This document shows positions 21,370 through 60,299 of a stretch of DNA of 64,000 bases, piece after piece. How positions within the stretch are numbered: position 1 is the stretch's first letter; every line of letters starts with the position of its first letter. The stretch comes from Aplysia californica. Its lineage: Eukaryota > Mollusca > Gastropoda > Aplysiida > Aplysiidae. Below the pieces are notes generated by a model. That model was not told the origin of the DNA and did not search any database. It worked only from the letters and a program-made list of their open reading frames with translations. The translations under genes and the position numbers were made by a program. The stretch covers positions 376,990 through 440,989 of the forward strand of contig NW_004797792.1 in the NCBI RefSeq assembly GCF_000002075.1, given 5' to 3'.

Positions 21370-21686
21370 GATAGATAGGTAGATGTTCAATAAACGGACT
21401 CAAAAGAATCGATTGTCAAGTCATTGTGCAATCAGTGCGCACTGCTTGTGAATGGAAGCCTCACTTGTTACAATGGCGTCTTACTCTTAGAAGAAGGACT
21501 TTCCCAAGATTAGATCTAAACAAAACTAATGAAAAACTGAAAATTAAACAACAGTGACTTCAGACTCCTTAGTATAACTGCATCCTTTAAATGATTCTGA
21601 ACCACCGTTAATTTTTTTAAATTCAAAAGTTAAAGGGTTCAGAAGTTTTAGGCGACCAAAGTGACAAACTTTCACAAATATAATAC
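21370..21686. repeat. Dispersed repeat R13, copy 3
   Basis: Same core (GGAAGCCTCACTTGTT, ACTTTCCCAAGATTAGATCT) and the same TTTCACAAATATAAT end as the pair at 13402-14051. Confidence 0.75.
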
Positions 21687-21824
21687 AGATTTCCACAGGA
21701 TTTTGTCAGGGAATTTGCTCTGTGTTTGTCTCCTGTGCCTGCCCACCTTGTACTTGTATCTGGTGCGCAGTGACTTCGGTGTGGTTTATTTCATTGCTGA
21801 TTTAAAATATAGTAGTCTATGTAA

Positions 21825-22006
21825 GTGGGTGGTTGGCGGGTGCTCTGGTGTGGTTAGTTCCTTCTTCTTTCCTATCTTAACATCTGTCATCCCGATCTCC
21901 CCTCCTTCTTTTTTGTGTTTGTTACTCCTCTCTTGTAACACCTCTAATCTTCGGCACTTATATTACCTTATTGTGTTGCAAGTGCCATAAAAGTCTTACT
22001 AAAAAA
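21825..22006 (+). mobile_element. SINE family A (A2)
   Basis: Full length. The 3' stem GGCACTT/AAGTGCC is intact. Confidence 0.85.
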
Positions 22007-22300
22007 GTCTATGTAATCTACTTGGGGTTTGTTTTTTATATTTTATTCTCTGTTTAGTATAATTCTGCTAAGTTTTTACAAACAGGCTAACAGATTAATA
22101 TATAGTGTATAGCAATCTTATAGGTTCCATTGTTTCTCAGACATCATAACTGTCGTAGAAAATGTGTGTTTTTAACCAGAGCTAAGCTGATTATTTTGTT
22201 TTCAGGCGCCTATTGTGTACTTATGATTAAGAGCTAGCACCAGCACTTTCTCTTTCAACTGTCATCATAGTTGTGTGAATTGAGTTGAATTTGTTTGACA

Positions 22301-22658
22301 CAAGTTGTAGGAAAGTTATTACTCAAGTTGTAGGAAAGTTATTACTCAAGTTGTAGGAAAGTTATTACTCAAGTTGTAGGAAAGTTATTACTCAAGTTGT
22401 AGGAAAGTTATTACTCAAGTTGTAGGAAAGTTATTACTCAAGTTGTAGGAAAGTTATTACTCAAGTTGTAGGAAAGTTATTACTCAAGTTGTAGGAAAGT
22501 TATTACTCAAGTTGTAGGAAAGTTATTACTCAAGTTGTAGGAAAGTTATTACTCAAGTTGTAGGAAAGTTATTACTCAAGTTGTAGGAAAGTTATTACAC
22601 AAGTTGTAGGAAAGTTATTACTCAAGTTATTACTCAAGTTGTAGGAAAGTTATTACTC
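22301..22658. repeat. 23-bp tandem array
   Basis: About 15 almost identical copies of AAGTTGTAGGAAAGTTATTA plus CTC. One short unit lies near 22620-22632. The homogeneity implies recent expansion. Confidence 0.97.
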
Positions 22659-22854
22659 TCGCCCTGTCAGTATTAGAGCTTTTTATTGATCAACGTGTCG
22701 TACTCATACATACCATGCAAGTGGTTGGAGAGTGCCACTGGTTCACCCTGTTTTTAACATTTTGTTTCCCTGTTCAATCTGTATCTAAGATTTTATGTGC
22801 ACTTAATGGCAGTTATTGTTTAGATGTGCTTCTGTGTACATAAACTAAGGGTAC

Positions 22855-23044
22855 GTGGGTGGTTGGCGGGTGCTCTGGTGTGGTTTGCTTCTTCTTTCCT
22901 ATCAAACATCTATCGTCCTTATCTCCCCTTCTTCTTTTTTATGTTTGTTACTCTCTTGTAACGCCTCTAATCTTCTGGCGCTCATATGACCTTATGCAGT
23001 TGCGAGTGCCTAATAATATAACACTTCTACTAAAACAAACTAAA
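22855..23044 (+). mobile_element. SINE family A (A1)
   Basis: A nearly consensus copy: GTGGGTGGTTGGCGGGTGCT start, stem GGCGCTC with GAGTGCC (one G-T wobble), tail ACTAAAACAAACTAAA. Confidence 0.9.
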
Positions 23045-23386
23045 GGTACCGTCATCAGGCCTCTTTATGTTCATACTTCAAACCTTTCATTCATCAACTG
23101 AGTAGTCATCCCGTTTTTTTTTGGGGGGGGGGGGGGAGTAACCTAAATTGTCTGGCTTGTTCAAGTAAGTTGCACTAGGTAGCTTCTCTAACATTTCTGT
23201 ACAATTTGTTGTTTGTTTCTTTTTTAAGAGATATGAACAGTTTGTCTTTTTTATGTCAATATAAGTAAGAAGATCATACTCGTACACTTTAATGGCTAAC
23301 AACAATTAGGAGTGTCATCTTTCATTTCTTGTTTCTTCTCAGTAGGTTAGTTGTAGTGTGGGATGCTGCTGGACAGAGATAGAGAC

Positions 23387-23560
23387 GTGGGTGGTTGGCG
23401 GGTGCTCTAGTGGGGTTTGCTCCTTCTTTCCTATCGAACGTCTATCATCCTTATCTCCTTTCTTTCTTTTTTGCGTTTGTTACTCTATTGTAACACCTCT
23501 AATCTTCTGGCGCTCATATGACCGTATGCAGTTCGAGGGCAGTAATACCTCTACTAAACT
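23387..23560 (+). mobile_element. SINE family A (A1)
   Basis: Full length, ending CTCTACTAAAC. A second truncated copy follows directly. Confidence 0.85.
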
Positions 23561-23636
23561 CCCCTCTTTTTTTGCGTTTGTTATTCTCTTGGAACACCTC
23601 TAATCTTCGGCACTTATATGACCTTATTGTGTTGAG
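23561..23636 (+). mobile_element. SINE family A (A2), 3' fragment
   Basis: Starts inside the body and carries GGCACTTATATGACCTTATT, the A2 loop. It abuts the previous A1 copy. Confidence 0.75.
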
Positions 23637-24305
23637 AGATGGAGAGCCATAGCATAAGAATACTAAGATAGGGTAACATAAGTGTTTACATGTATTCAGT
23701 GTCAAAGGCCTCTGGCCCACATCACATAAAACGCATATTTTACTGAATAGAATTTCCTGATCGCAGGGTAAATCATAAATGACATACATATCAGCATTTT
23801 AAATTCATGTCGTGTTTTCAACTAATAAAGTTTCCATAATGAATGAAATACATGTAGTACAAGTTGTGCACATACCTCATCTCATGGGTCAAACATTGCA
23901 TGTTCTTTCATTGGGGGGGGGGGGGGGGGGGGGGGGGCGCTAACAATTTCTTTTGGAAAAATTTAAAAAAATAAAGTCTTCAATTTCATAACAGTTACTC
24001 CTCACAGAAATATCCTAAGATGGACGGAGAGCTCTTGTTGGTGGGCTATACTCAGGCACCATCTTTACCGTTCACTGTTCCTTTGTCTATGTTGCCTTTC
24101 ATTATTGGATGGACAAAATGGATACGAAACTTGGTTGTTGAAGTTTATTACGTAAAGGCTGTGAGCTTATTTTTTTTTCTTTCTCAGGCATATAAAAACG
24201 GGGAGGCATCTGTCTGTTCTCTTGTTGGAACATCCAATGTCATCATTTATTTTTTTCATGGACCCGTAAACTATTTTGTCGGACTCGGGAGAAATAACAT
24301 GTTCA

Positions 24306-24350
24306 TATGACCTTATGCAGTTGTGAGCACCTTAAAACTTTTACTAAAAG
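24306..24350 (+). mobile_element. SINE tail fragment
   Basis: CATATGACCTTATGCAGTTG and a CTTTTACTAAAA tail only. Confidence 0.6.
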
Positions 24351-26095
24351 TGAAGTAGTGAAGTAACCTCAAAGTTGCCCCCCCCCCCCTCAGTCCCAAC
24401 GATTTCTGGACCACTTTCTTTTTGTTTTGTTTCTTCTTATCCGTGTTATGTTGTGTTTTTACTTGTCACTCAATAGAAACATCCTAGAAACAGCTTATCA
24501 CATAAATATGTTCTCATGCTCCTTACCATTAATTTTTTTTTTTTTTTTTTAAACTTTTTCTGTTGGTGGGGGGTGGGGGGTTCTGTTTCACATTTTTCAG
24601 TACAAAGACACACATTTCCCTTTTCTTTTCCTGCTTCATATAGTCTGCCTCTTTTTTTTTTCTTTTTTTTGGAACTGCATAATCATTATAATTATTATAC
24701 CATATATTTAATGAAATGGCAGTAAGATATTTTGACATTTTAGCTTCCTATTCTTTTCAGTTGTGGCAATCTGGGAGGGGTGGATAAAAGACTACAATTT
24801 CACCTAGTTATCTTAGTTCAGAACAGTGTGGACTATTTTCTATGTGAAAAGGGAAAATGATATGGAATGTGCAAACACACACTGAGAAATTAAGTGGGCC
24901 TTGGGGGGGGGGTGTTGAAGTTCAAACTTGCATGCTAAAGCTATAACTTTGCTGTTTTGTTTTATGTATATTCAATTCTTTAGCAAAATTTGGGCTTTTT
25001 AAACCAAGACTTTTTTTCTCAGCTTCAAACCCTGCAGCTTAAACTTAAGCGATTCGGCTTATTGGCAGATTTTCCCAATTGCAGGAGAGGAAAAAAACCA
25101 CTCCCTCGTCTATTCCTAGCATGTACACCTAAATTTAACGTGAAAAGGTTGACACATTTTCCTCAACACTACACTTTAGCGTACCGTACTGTTAACTAAG
25201 TTACAATTACAATTCAGTAACCATCTTCATCTCCAATTCTAGTACAACTCTGTCCAACTCATTTGTCCTTGGTATTTATATTTCTAGAGTTCCTTATATC
25301 TGAACCATCTCCTCCAAAACCAGTTTGATGTCATTGGTGTACTTTACTGTAAATTTCTCCAAGGACTTTGTAATGATTTTTAATGAATGTATTTAGAAAC
25401 ATTTGGTTACCCCGTAAAATGTTTTGGAACTTTTGTCCTCCAGTCTGTGAATTGAGCTATTTCAGCTGTGTTTTTTATTGAGTTGAAGTTGACAGCATTT
25501 TCCCAAGAGTTTCCATCCTTTGGTCCCACAAAGAAGTACCAAACAAGAGTTTGGGAAGGGATATTTTTGGAGAATAGGTATCAAGAACATTTTGCAAAAG
25601 ATGCTCCAAAAAAAAAAGAAAGAAAGAAAATATATAAATAAGACATCCTTAAATTAATTTGAATGACTAGAGAAATATTGACACTTTGTGCTGGGAATAC
25701 AAGCTTTTTTTCTTGTGGCTGTGAGAAAAACTCCGCTCTAAGAGGGCATGCTAACTAATATGCTACTAATTAAGGATAACATGCACACAAAAACTGTTTT
25801 CAGGAATGACACTGGGATTTTGTGAGCATATCTGAAAATTAGCGAAGCTGTATTAACAAACAAATAGATAGTTTGTTTGATACAGCTAATATAGGGTTAA
25901 ACAGAAAACATGATATATTTACAAAAATAACTAATGTTATTTTGGGGGAAATTATGGGGGGGGGGGGGGGGGGGGGGGAGGAGACAAAGTGGAATAATGC
26001 TAACGGCATACCTCTATTTTTTCTAGCAAGTTTTGTGTTTTGTTGTTTTAGCTGGCCATGCATGATAAACTACTGTTTTCTTGTTGTGTTGTATG
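24351..26095. other. Intergenic, no gene recognised
   Basis: AT-rich, with homopolymers of T near 24530 and of G near 24905 and 25957-25980. No frame resembles a protein. Confidence 0.4.
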
Positions 26096-26274
26096 CTGTC
26101 CCCATTGTTTTATGCAAGAAAAATTCTGAAATTATGCAAACTGAGCCCAAAAATGTGAAATTATGTGATTCCGTTAATTTTAACAAAGAAAGATGATGGA
26201 AAATAATCAGAAATTATGCAAAAAATGATCAAATTTTGCTAAATTATGCGGGGTGCATAAAACCATGGGGCCAG
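26096..26274. mobile_element. CTGTCCCC MITE, copy 1
   Basis: Inverted ends CTGTCCCCAT..GTTTTATGCA and TGCATAAAACCATGGGGCCA. The inside is full of AAATTATGC motifs. Related to the copies at 35995 and 36879. Confidence 0.75.
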
Positions 26275-26347
26275 TTTATGACTGAGGAGTTTCATTGTCG
26301 TGCACTTTGTGTTGACTCACATTTTACTTGAATGAACGTGTGTTAAT

Positions 26348-26530
26348 GTGTGGGTGATTGGCGGGTGCCCAGATGTAGTCCGCTCTTTCTTTCCCGTCAA
26401 ACACCTACATGTATATCATCATTCTTATCCCTCCTCCTTTTCTTTGTATGTTACTTTCTAGCAACACCTCTAAGCTTCGGCTGTTATATGACCTATTTGT
26501 GTAGCCAGTATTGTAAAACTTTTACCTAAG
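26348..26530 (+). mobile_element. SINE family A, diverged
   Basis: GTGATTGGCGGGTGCC start. The hairpin and stem are worn, ending TTGTAAAACTTTTACCTA. This is the last + copy before the orientation switch. Confidence 0.75.
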
Positions 26531-26533
26531 TGT

Positions 26534-26667
26534 TTGTGCTGTTGAAGCTAGCGAGGTAAGCAGAGTAAGTCTGATTCCCAGTAAGTATGGACTTCTCTGT
26601 TGACATCCACCCCTTGGCGCTCATATGACCGTATGCAGTTGCGAGCGCTGTAAAACCTCGACTAAAA
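26534..26667 (+). mobile_element. SINE family B, 3' part
   Basis: GCAGAGTAAGTCTGATTCCC, ATCCACCCCTTGGCGCTCAT, then the shared tail. This is the only B copy on the + strand. Confidence 0.75.
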
Positions 26668-27325
26668 AAACTTTTACCTAAGTGTGACTGTAAAACTGTT
26701 ACTTAGTGTGTTTGTGAATCAGTATCAGAATCAGTGTGGCGCGGTCCGACAAAGTCCAGACATGTCTGTGTACCCTGGGTCTGGCAGTCTCACTGAGACG
26801 ATGTACATCTCTGCGCTGTGAACTGGCGTGCTTTCATTCTTTGTCTACTAAATTAGTAAATGCACATATGACTACGAGATAAGAGGAGAATTATCATTGA
26901 CATACATATTGCCTACTATGTGAATTTGCAATGCATGTGCCATATGGCGCGAAATAAATTATGCGATACGATTTATTTTGTGTGTGTTGCTTTTTTGAGT
27001 TATTGGTGGGGTGGGATTGGATGGGGGCTTGTTGTTGTTCAGATGAAGTATACTTTGAGTCGGCTGAAAAAACGGGGCTGATCTTGTCACGAAATTGTTC
27101 AGAACAGGACAACAGCTCTTCCTGCTAACTGAACATGGGTGAAAGTGACAAGAGAACGTTTAGCCTGAAAATTCTGTTGTTAGAGAACGGAGAGCCTGGA
27201 AAGTTCATGGTAAATTCACGCTGCCTGAAGGATGGGGTACGCTTCTCAATATTCCAGGGGTGCCATCCATTTTCTAGGGGCATGTTACATAACAATGACA
27301 GCACAAGCTCTACTCTATTTAAATG

Positions 27326-27750
27326 TGTCACATGGAGGAATCAGGCGCTCGTCAATTTTTGGACAGGTGGAGTTATTAGTATCATTTGAAAGCTATTTAT
27401 TTGCCTTGTTTTCGGTGAAAAAAAACCCCCAAATATCTTGAATAGAAGTTGAGATATTTGCAATTGAAGGAGGTGGGGGTCACCTGGTTTCAGAGGTAAA
27501 ATAAGCAAGAAAATAGCCTCCAAAGTTTGGCAATTTCAATACCTTAAGAGTCCTTGAAAACTAGAAATTTACACATTTTGCACCTTTAATCTATGTTTTC
27601 CTGTAAAATTCAGATTGAAATGGGTTTTTATATGGACAAAAAAGGTGTTTTAGCCAAAAAAGAAAAATTCAATAAAATTAAAACTGGCGGAAAAATGCGT
27701 TCCTTCAATTTCATTGTTTTGACGAGCGCCTGATTTTTCTACGGTGCCTT
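27326..27750. mobile_element. GCGCCTGATT MITE, copy 1
   Basis: Terminal inverted repeats GGAATCAGGCGCTCGTCAA and TTTGACGAGCGCCTGATT enclose about 400 bp of AT-rich DNA. No transposase. Confidence 0.75.
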
Positions 27751-28422
27751 ACAAATATAACACACACACACGCACGTACACACACACACACACAAGTACA
27801 TAGCCAACATTATACATGTATCCAGTCAAGAAAATTTCCGTGTGGCACTGGAGTCTTGTGTGACTTATGTATTTCAGTCTGTTCTTACTTGTTATATATT
27901 CCTTATTTATATTTTCTCCTCATCATTGTATACATAATATATAAACTATATTATAAAAATGAATCCTGCTTTGAGCCTGTGGAAGGGCCTAGATGCAGAA
28001 AACCGACAGTGATGTCATGATTCATATTTTAAACGTGAAAGACAAAAATTATTGCTCAAACTCAAAGTAGAGTAAAAACTTGAATGGCTCAAGTACACCT
28101 ATTCAGTGCGAGAGTTGTAAGAACTGAGTGAGAGAGGTCAAGATGCGGTGACACTGAAAATCTGCCAATCTTGAACAGAAAGCTAAATTAACATAGTTAC
28201 TATTCTTTTCTTTTCCTCTGTTGATTCTCTGTCTGTTGGGCCTTTTCCTTGCACTAAATAACATAAATGACCATGGCATAACTGCGACAATGTGCTTTTC
28301 AATACTCGGACAGACAGACAGTTGAAAGTAACTCTCGACGTCAGTATATATCAATTTTAAGAATACATGTACCATGCCATAACTAGAAAAATCCAACTAC
28401 ATTTGATCAATCAATATAAAAA

Positions 28423-28560
28423 TTAGGTAGTCAAACCTGCTTGAACGGCCACCTGTCCAAGACAATCATCTGTACAAATGACCCCTTTCCACTTCCACTG
28501 GGTTTTTTTTTTAAAGTATTTTTCTCTCACAACAGGTTCCCCTGCCAAAGTAACTGTATG
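28423..28560. repeat. Dispersed repeat with AGTCAAACCTG end
   Basis: AGTCAAACCTGCTTGAACGG, CCACCTGTCCAAGAC. Relatives occur at about 60648-60790 and diverged in 34085-34232, 40920-41050, 43560-43700 and 43940-44090. It resembles the ends of Tc1/mariner-class MITEs, but the class is not shown. Confidence 0.45.
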
Positions 28561-28919
28561 CTCTACCAAACGACTTTCTTCGCTCGAAAAACGAGTTCTG
28601 TTTACTGCTTTCACTATAAATTGTCCCTTGCCAAAAAAGAGGTTCAAAAGTAAGCAAACGCTTTAACAGAAACTGCGAGTCGGATATATAATGATAATAT
28701 ATATCTTCGTTTCTATTTTCTCTATTATAATGAAGCCCACCTGTGTAAAACAACAACTTTTCTCCTCTAGAATGTATAGTATGACCATCTTGGACTTTCT
28801 ACTGTAAGTTTGAGCTGTACACATGTCAGAAAGTAAATCTATCAATTAAGTGAGTGGCCCCTTAACAGAGTTCAAGTTCAAGCGATTTTGATCCTTCTGT
28901 AGAATTTAGCATTTCTTTG

Positions 28920-29115
28920 TTAAGTGTTTTACGGCGCTCGCAACTGCATAAGGTCATATAAGCGCGCGGGACACATTAAACATTTTTCAGTTGGTAGGAC
29001 ATTTTGAATTTTGCATGGGTGGCAGCCGAAGCCTACTTTTAGCGATTTTAGACCACCAAGGGATCTTTAAAACTGGCACACAGGACCTCCGAGATTTTTC
29101 GCCCTTGTTCAGGAA
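28920..29115 (-). mobile_element. SINE family C, 3' part
   Basis: Shared tail (GGCGCTCGCAACTGCATAAG as read on +), then the TTGGTAGGACATTTTGAATT central domain and part of the CACACAGGACCTCCGAGATT region. The tRNA-like head is missing. Confidence 0.8.
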
Positions 29116-29194
29116 GGCTCTAGACAGCCACCGTTTTTTATAATTATTTTAAATAAATTTTTCACTACTTGCTTAAGTTAAAATTATTAAATGT

Positions 29195-29632
29195 GTCATG
29201 ACGTGGTGGAATCAGGCGCTTGTCAAAATAACGAAATTGGAGAAAAAGACATTTGTTCGCCAGCTAGGAAGATTTTATCGAATTTTTGTTTTTTGGCTCA
29301 ACCCCTTCAATGTCCATATTACGTATATAAAAATACAGTTCCATGTGAATATAACTGAAAAACATTGATTAAAGGTACAAAATACATGTATGTCATTTTT
29401 TAGTTTTGAAGGACTCTTTACCAAACTTTGGCGCCGATTTTCTAGCTAATTTCACCACTGAAACCAGGCAACCTCATTTCTTTCAATCGAAAATATTTTG
29501 ACTTCTACTCAAGGTCGATGGATATTTATTTCATTAGAAGCAAGGCAAATAAAACAGCTTTTAGATGATACCAATAGCTTCAAATACCCAAAAGTTGACG
29601 AGCGCCTGATCCCACTGCGTCATACCACAAAT
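29195..29632. mobile_element. GCGCCTGATT MITE, copy 2
   Basis: Ends TGTGTCATGACGTGGTGGAA and TGATCCCACTGCGTCATACC. The internal sequence is shared with copies 1 and 3. Confidence 0.75.
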
Positions 29633-29696
29633 GTGGATAATTCTATGTCCATATATGGACATAGGTTAGATCATTTAGGAGTGAGAATTATGACCC

Positions 29697-29849
29697 TGCA
29701 CTTGCAACACAAAAAGGTCATCATATAAGAGCTGAAGATTAGGTGTTGCCAAAGAGTAACAGATACAATAAAAAGGAGGAGAATGAGGACGACAGATGTT
29801 TGACAGGAAAGACAGGGCAACCACACCAGAACATCTGCCAACCACCCAT
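29697..29849 (-). mobile_element. SINE family A (A2)
   Basis: The first copy in the - orientation, ending CCAACCACCCA on the + strand. Confidence 0.8.
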
Positions 29850-29860
29850 AAGACACCCTC

Positions 29861-30042
29861 AGTTTTAGTTTTAGTAAAAGTTTTACGGAACTTGCAAAAC
29901 AATAAGGTCATATATGTGTGCCAAAGAATAGATGTGCTGCAAGAGAGTAACATACACAAAAGAGAAGGAGGAGAGATAAAGACGATAGATGTTTGATAAG
30001 AAAGAAGGAGCAAACTACACCAGAACATCTGCCAACCACCCA
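29861..30042 (-). mobile_element. SINE family A (A2)
   Basis: Tail AGTTTTAGTTTTAGTAAAAG on the + strand, then the full body, in the same direction as the preceding copy. Confidence 0.8.
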
Positions 30043-30847
30043 CAAGATACCCTCAACAACAGGAACTGAAAAGTAATAAAATTATTTAACAAACACCATT
30101 TTAACAAATTGGAACATTTATTTACAGTAAAAATCCATTCTGCAAACAACAATAATATATTGGTATATTATCTACAGTGGAGGAAACTGGTCGGCATAGT
30201 ACCGTTGTTTGACGATTGTTGCTTTATGATCATAAACGCCAACACATGGACAAAATTATCTTTATCTGTCTAAACTCGTCATTTTTCAAGCCACATTATA
30301 TTAGTTTACAAGAAATTAAATGGAAGGCAGGGAACGAATTAACGGGACAGACAAAAATTACAAGCTATGACTACAACAACCACATTATTGTTGGTTGGCT
30401 GAATGCACAGTTTCAATTTTGCAAGAAAACACATTTCGAACATTTATGTGGACAGTTCAACTCTTGCCTGATAACACTTTGAAAAAAAACCAAACACCCT
30501 CTGATGTCAAACATTCTCATCCATTAGTACAATAATGAACGAACAAGAGTCAACACGAAGGCAGTCAGTCACATTTGCCAGAAATCGATAAGAACGACAG
30601 AATACAGAAACTAAGTTGCAGATGAAAAACAGATCAAAATATCTGTCAATATTTATGCAGTTTTTTGAACACATGCGCTAGGACCAAACAGAATTTTGAC
30701 AAAAACAAACCCCGGAAAAGCTGTCCTATTTGTAACACGTTGCCAACAGAAAGTGTTGAGCAGCGAGAAAACAATCTAGACTCGAGAGTCGACTACGGAT
30801 GAGCTGATGTCGTCAGGCCAGTGAAAAAAAGATCAACTCATCCTTTT
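30043..30847. other. Intergenic, nothing recognised
   Basis: AT-rich, with no convincing gene or repeat. Confidence 0.35.
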
Positions 30848-31017
30848 TTAGTTTTAGTAGAGGTTTTACGGCGCTCGCAACTGCATAAGGTCATATGACT
30901 GCCAGAAGATTAGAGGCGTTACAAGAGAGTAACAAACATAAAAAAGAAGAAGGGGGAGATAAGGATGTTTGATGGGAAAGAAGAAGCAAACCACACCAGA
31001 GCACCCACCAACCACCC
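30848..31017 (-). mobile_element. SINE family A (A1)
   Basis: Full length, with GGCGCTCGCAACTGCATAAG near the tail. Confidence 0.88.
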
Positions 31018-31186
31018 AATCAATTCATCCGAAGTTCAACGTAACCGTTGGGATCTGTAAAGAAGACGAGCTGGGACCCGAGAAAAAGACAAATTTAACG
31101 GAAGATCAACACAAGAGGAGTCGACTGTATATTTACTAAATGTGGGTGTCCATGCAAGCTGTTTCTGCAGGCATGGGGAGACTATA

Positions 31187-31357
31187 GCTTTAGTAAGAGT
31201 TTTACGGCACTTGCAACACAAAAAGGTCATATAAGTGCCAAAGAATTGATTATGTTACAAAAGAGTAGCATACACAAAAAAGGAGGGGAGATAAGGATGA
31301 CAGATGTTTGATTGGACAGAAGGAGCAAACCACAACAGAGCACCCGCCAACCACCTA
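31187..31357 (-). mobile_element. SINE family A (A2)
   Basis: Full length. The stem GGCACTT/AAGTGCC is intact. Confidence 0.88.
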
Positions 31358-31689
31358 GGGGGAGACTACTATATTTAACCCATCAGTAGGATCTAGAGCA
31401 GTGTCTATGGTTAGGATTCAGGCTCAGGGATCCAATCCCTCACACCTCCTCACTTGAAAAAGATTAATCAAAAGGAAATTTCAATATTTAGCTGATTTAG
31501 GAAAGCCAAAATTACTTATGACAACTAAGTGAAGTGTAGCTTCTTCTTAATAGCATCAATTTTTTTCCCCCCGAAGTCACCTAGGAAGTCTGAGACTGAA
31601 AGAGATGACTTGTTGTATGTGGCACAAGTGCATAAGTACAGAAAGAGGGGAAAAGTGAGACTCTTGCCACTGTCATGGGAGCAAGTATG

Positions 31690-32085
31690 CAAAAAAATTT
31701 AATTACAGAAGTTTTATGCCTCTATCAACACCACGCAAAGGCGAGGTCTAACCGCTTCACCACAGACACTGGGGAGAGAGTGCAACATTACAAACTCATG
31801 TATTTAATCTTCATAGCCTGCACAGGACACCTACACATCAACAAGCACATAAACAGAATGAACCCCATGTAGGAACCCCATTGCAGACACTGTGACTACC
31901 ATGAGGAGACAGTTGAACATCTTCTCCTTCACTGCCCAAACCTGGCAGTTCTTCGACGCAGGCTCCTATACACATCTACAGACTTACAAAGCCTGCTCTA
32001 CTCTAGCGTTGACAAGATGACAAGGACATGTGGTTTCTTGAGGGAGGCACTGCGCTGCCAAGAGCAAAATGCTTGCAGCTAAAGG
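31690..32085 (+). pseudogene. LINE ORF2 C-terminal fragment
   Basis: Frames read KARSNRFTTDTGERVQHYKL, LHINKHINRMNP, then CRHCDYHEETVEHLLLHCPN. The CxxC..ETVEHLLxHC motif matches the end of the same kind of LINE protein as at 12830-13222. It has an internal stop. Confidence 0.7.
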
Positions 32086-33348
32086 GATTTGAAAACAAAA
32101 ACAACGACATACTCATACTCCAGTACAGAAAGAAGTCAAAAGAGAGTGGCTGTTGGTAGGCAGTCCAACACAAATACAGCTGTAACATGGTGTAGTGAGA
32201 CAGCCCACTTTGTGTCAAACACACCAGCACATTAGAAATGCCCAAACACAGCAGGAGCACACCATACCAGTGTGGTACAGACAGTAATTTACGTAAGGAA
32301 AAAAAAAAAGCCACATTACACCAAGGACACAAAAAATATATAAGAAGAGATTCCTGGCAAAAGGAACAAGAACTTCAGCAAAACCCCTCAGAGAGTAGCA
32401 ACTTGATAATGAAACAAGAAGTATTTTTGGTGTGTAACTCCAGTCAAAATACTTGCACAGCTAACTCAAATTTAAAAAAAAAAAAAAAAAACTGACAGGA
32501 AAGAACAAAAAACAAACCCAGCCCACATCCCCAAACACAGATCCAAAACAAACAATACTCCCAGCAAATCCTTATATCCTTTTAAATGAACAAGACACAA
32601 GGCCATTTCAGAATATTATTACACTTGTATTCAAAGAGCCAAAAACTACAGTCAAATGTCATCAGAATTCAACTTGGGGGTTGTTTTCAATGACCATGCA
32701 AACATTAAAAAAAAGACATACAAATAAATCACTTTCACACCCAGCACAACTTCAAAAACATCATTGACATAGCAAATATAAGAAATGTTTTCACTCCCAG
32801 CAACAGGCTTCAGTGTCTTGCTGTAATTCTAAGAGCAGGGAGTACTGCGGCCGTGCCATCGCAACACACATGTGCGGTAAAACACCGTAATGATGGGATG
32901 ATCTTACCACGTAACTGGCTTCTCACAAAAAAAGAATGAACCCCCCCCCCCCCCCCCCCAAACAAAAACAAACTTTATTCCATGAAAGAAGATATGAAAG
33001 TTAGCCAGTTAGCCCATAGTACTCCTATAATACAGCAGAGTACCCTTAAACCGAAATCTGTGAGACGCCAGATTTTTTAAAGTTAAACCAAGTTTTTTTT
33101 GGGGGGGTGCGGAGAGGTTGCTCAAATAGAAGAGGACAAGAGAAAAAAATTGCAAATTTTATTTTCTTTCGTTTTACCGCTGTTTTTGGATAACCCGTGT
33201 CCTTTGTATTGTATTTATATTCCATGCTGACTCTCGACTTTCAGTGAGGAGCCACAGATCAATCCCAACAATGGTTTTAGATTTTTAAAAACTCGATCTA
33301 TTTCTTCCAGTCACAGAGTTAGAGAGCACAACACCATCAACGGACGAG
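32086..33348. other. DDB1 downstream region or distal 3' UTR
   Basis: A-rich, with poly-C at 32941-32959 and the candidate poly(A) signals. Nothing else was recognised. Confidence 0.4.
32974..32979 (-). terminator. Candidate DDB1 poly(A) signal
   Basis: AATAAA on the - strand, 684 nt past the stop codon. A second AATAAA lies at about 33158-33163. Neither is confirmed by transcript data. Confidence 0.35.
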
Positions 33349-33662
33349 ACCAGACTGACGAACGCGAGTCAACTACAGCCATTCTGATATCATCATACTC
33401 CACACGTACTGTAAACCATCCGTAAAACCAGTCTAGTGAAAGTGGATTAGCTAAAGCATTCCTGATAATGATCTTAAAGTCCACACGTTCTGTAAACCAT
33501 CAGTCGTAAATCCAGTCTAGTGAATGCGGGTCAGCGAAAGCCATCCTAATATTATAGTAAACACGTACTGTAAACCATAATATGTAAATCCAGTCTACTG
33601 AATGCGGGTTGTCCTGATATTATAGCCCACACGTACTGTAAACCATCAGTCGTAAATCAAGT

Positions 33663-33680
<18 letters not shown>
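33349..33680 (-). repeat. DDB1 stop-codon tandem repeat
   Basis: Five units of about 70-84 bp. Unit 1 contains the real LTRIH-stop sequence. On the + strand units begin near 33660 (TCTAGTGAATGCGGGTCAGC), 33591, 33512, 33428 and 33349. The unit at 33512 still matches the last 18 coding bases and stop exactly; the others carry 1-6 changes. Each also has GTAAACCAT and CACACGTACTGT blocks. Confidence 0.88.
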
Positions 33681-59960
<26,280 letters not shown>

Positions 59961-60299
59961 CTGTAGATAAAAGAAAATCATTTTGTTAGCCTGCTGAAAA
60001 AATATTTTTATCACTAGGCGATAACAATTAAAATTATCTGTCACTAATTAATAAAAATGGAGCATAGTTCAATCCAGAAGCCATTGTCAGCCATAGATTT
60101 GTATTATCCTAAACCGATTGGCAAAAGTAGTGAAAAGAATGTCCCCCATGTGACCCAATACATAGGGGCCACCATTCTCTGTTTGCGATCTTTTGGGCTT
60201 GGGTCACTGTTACAACTCTTTTTGGTTTTTGTACACAAACTATAATACTGCTAAGCCTAATTGCAAAGTAATTCTTCACGCTTTGGAGCAATCAGGGAG
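59961..60299. other. DDB1 intron 1, 3' end
   Basis: The acceptor of exon 2 and AT-rich DNA. No exon was recognised. Confidence 0.4.

Noticed and set aside
22301-22658. 23-bp repeats as a CRISPR array
   Set aside because: The units are directly adjacent without spacers and the context is animal DNA.
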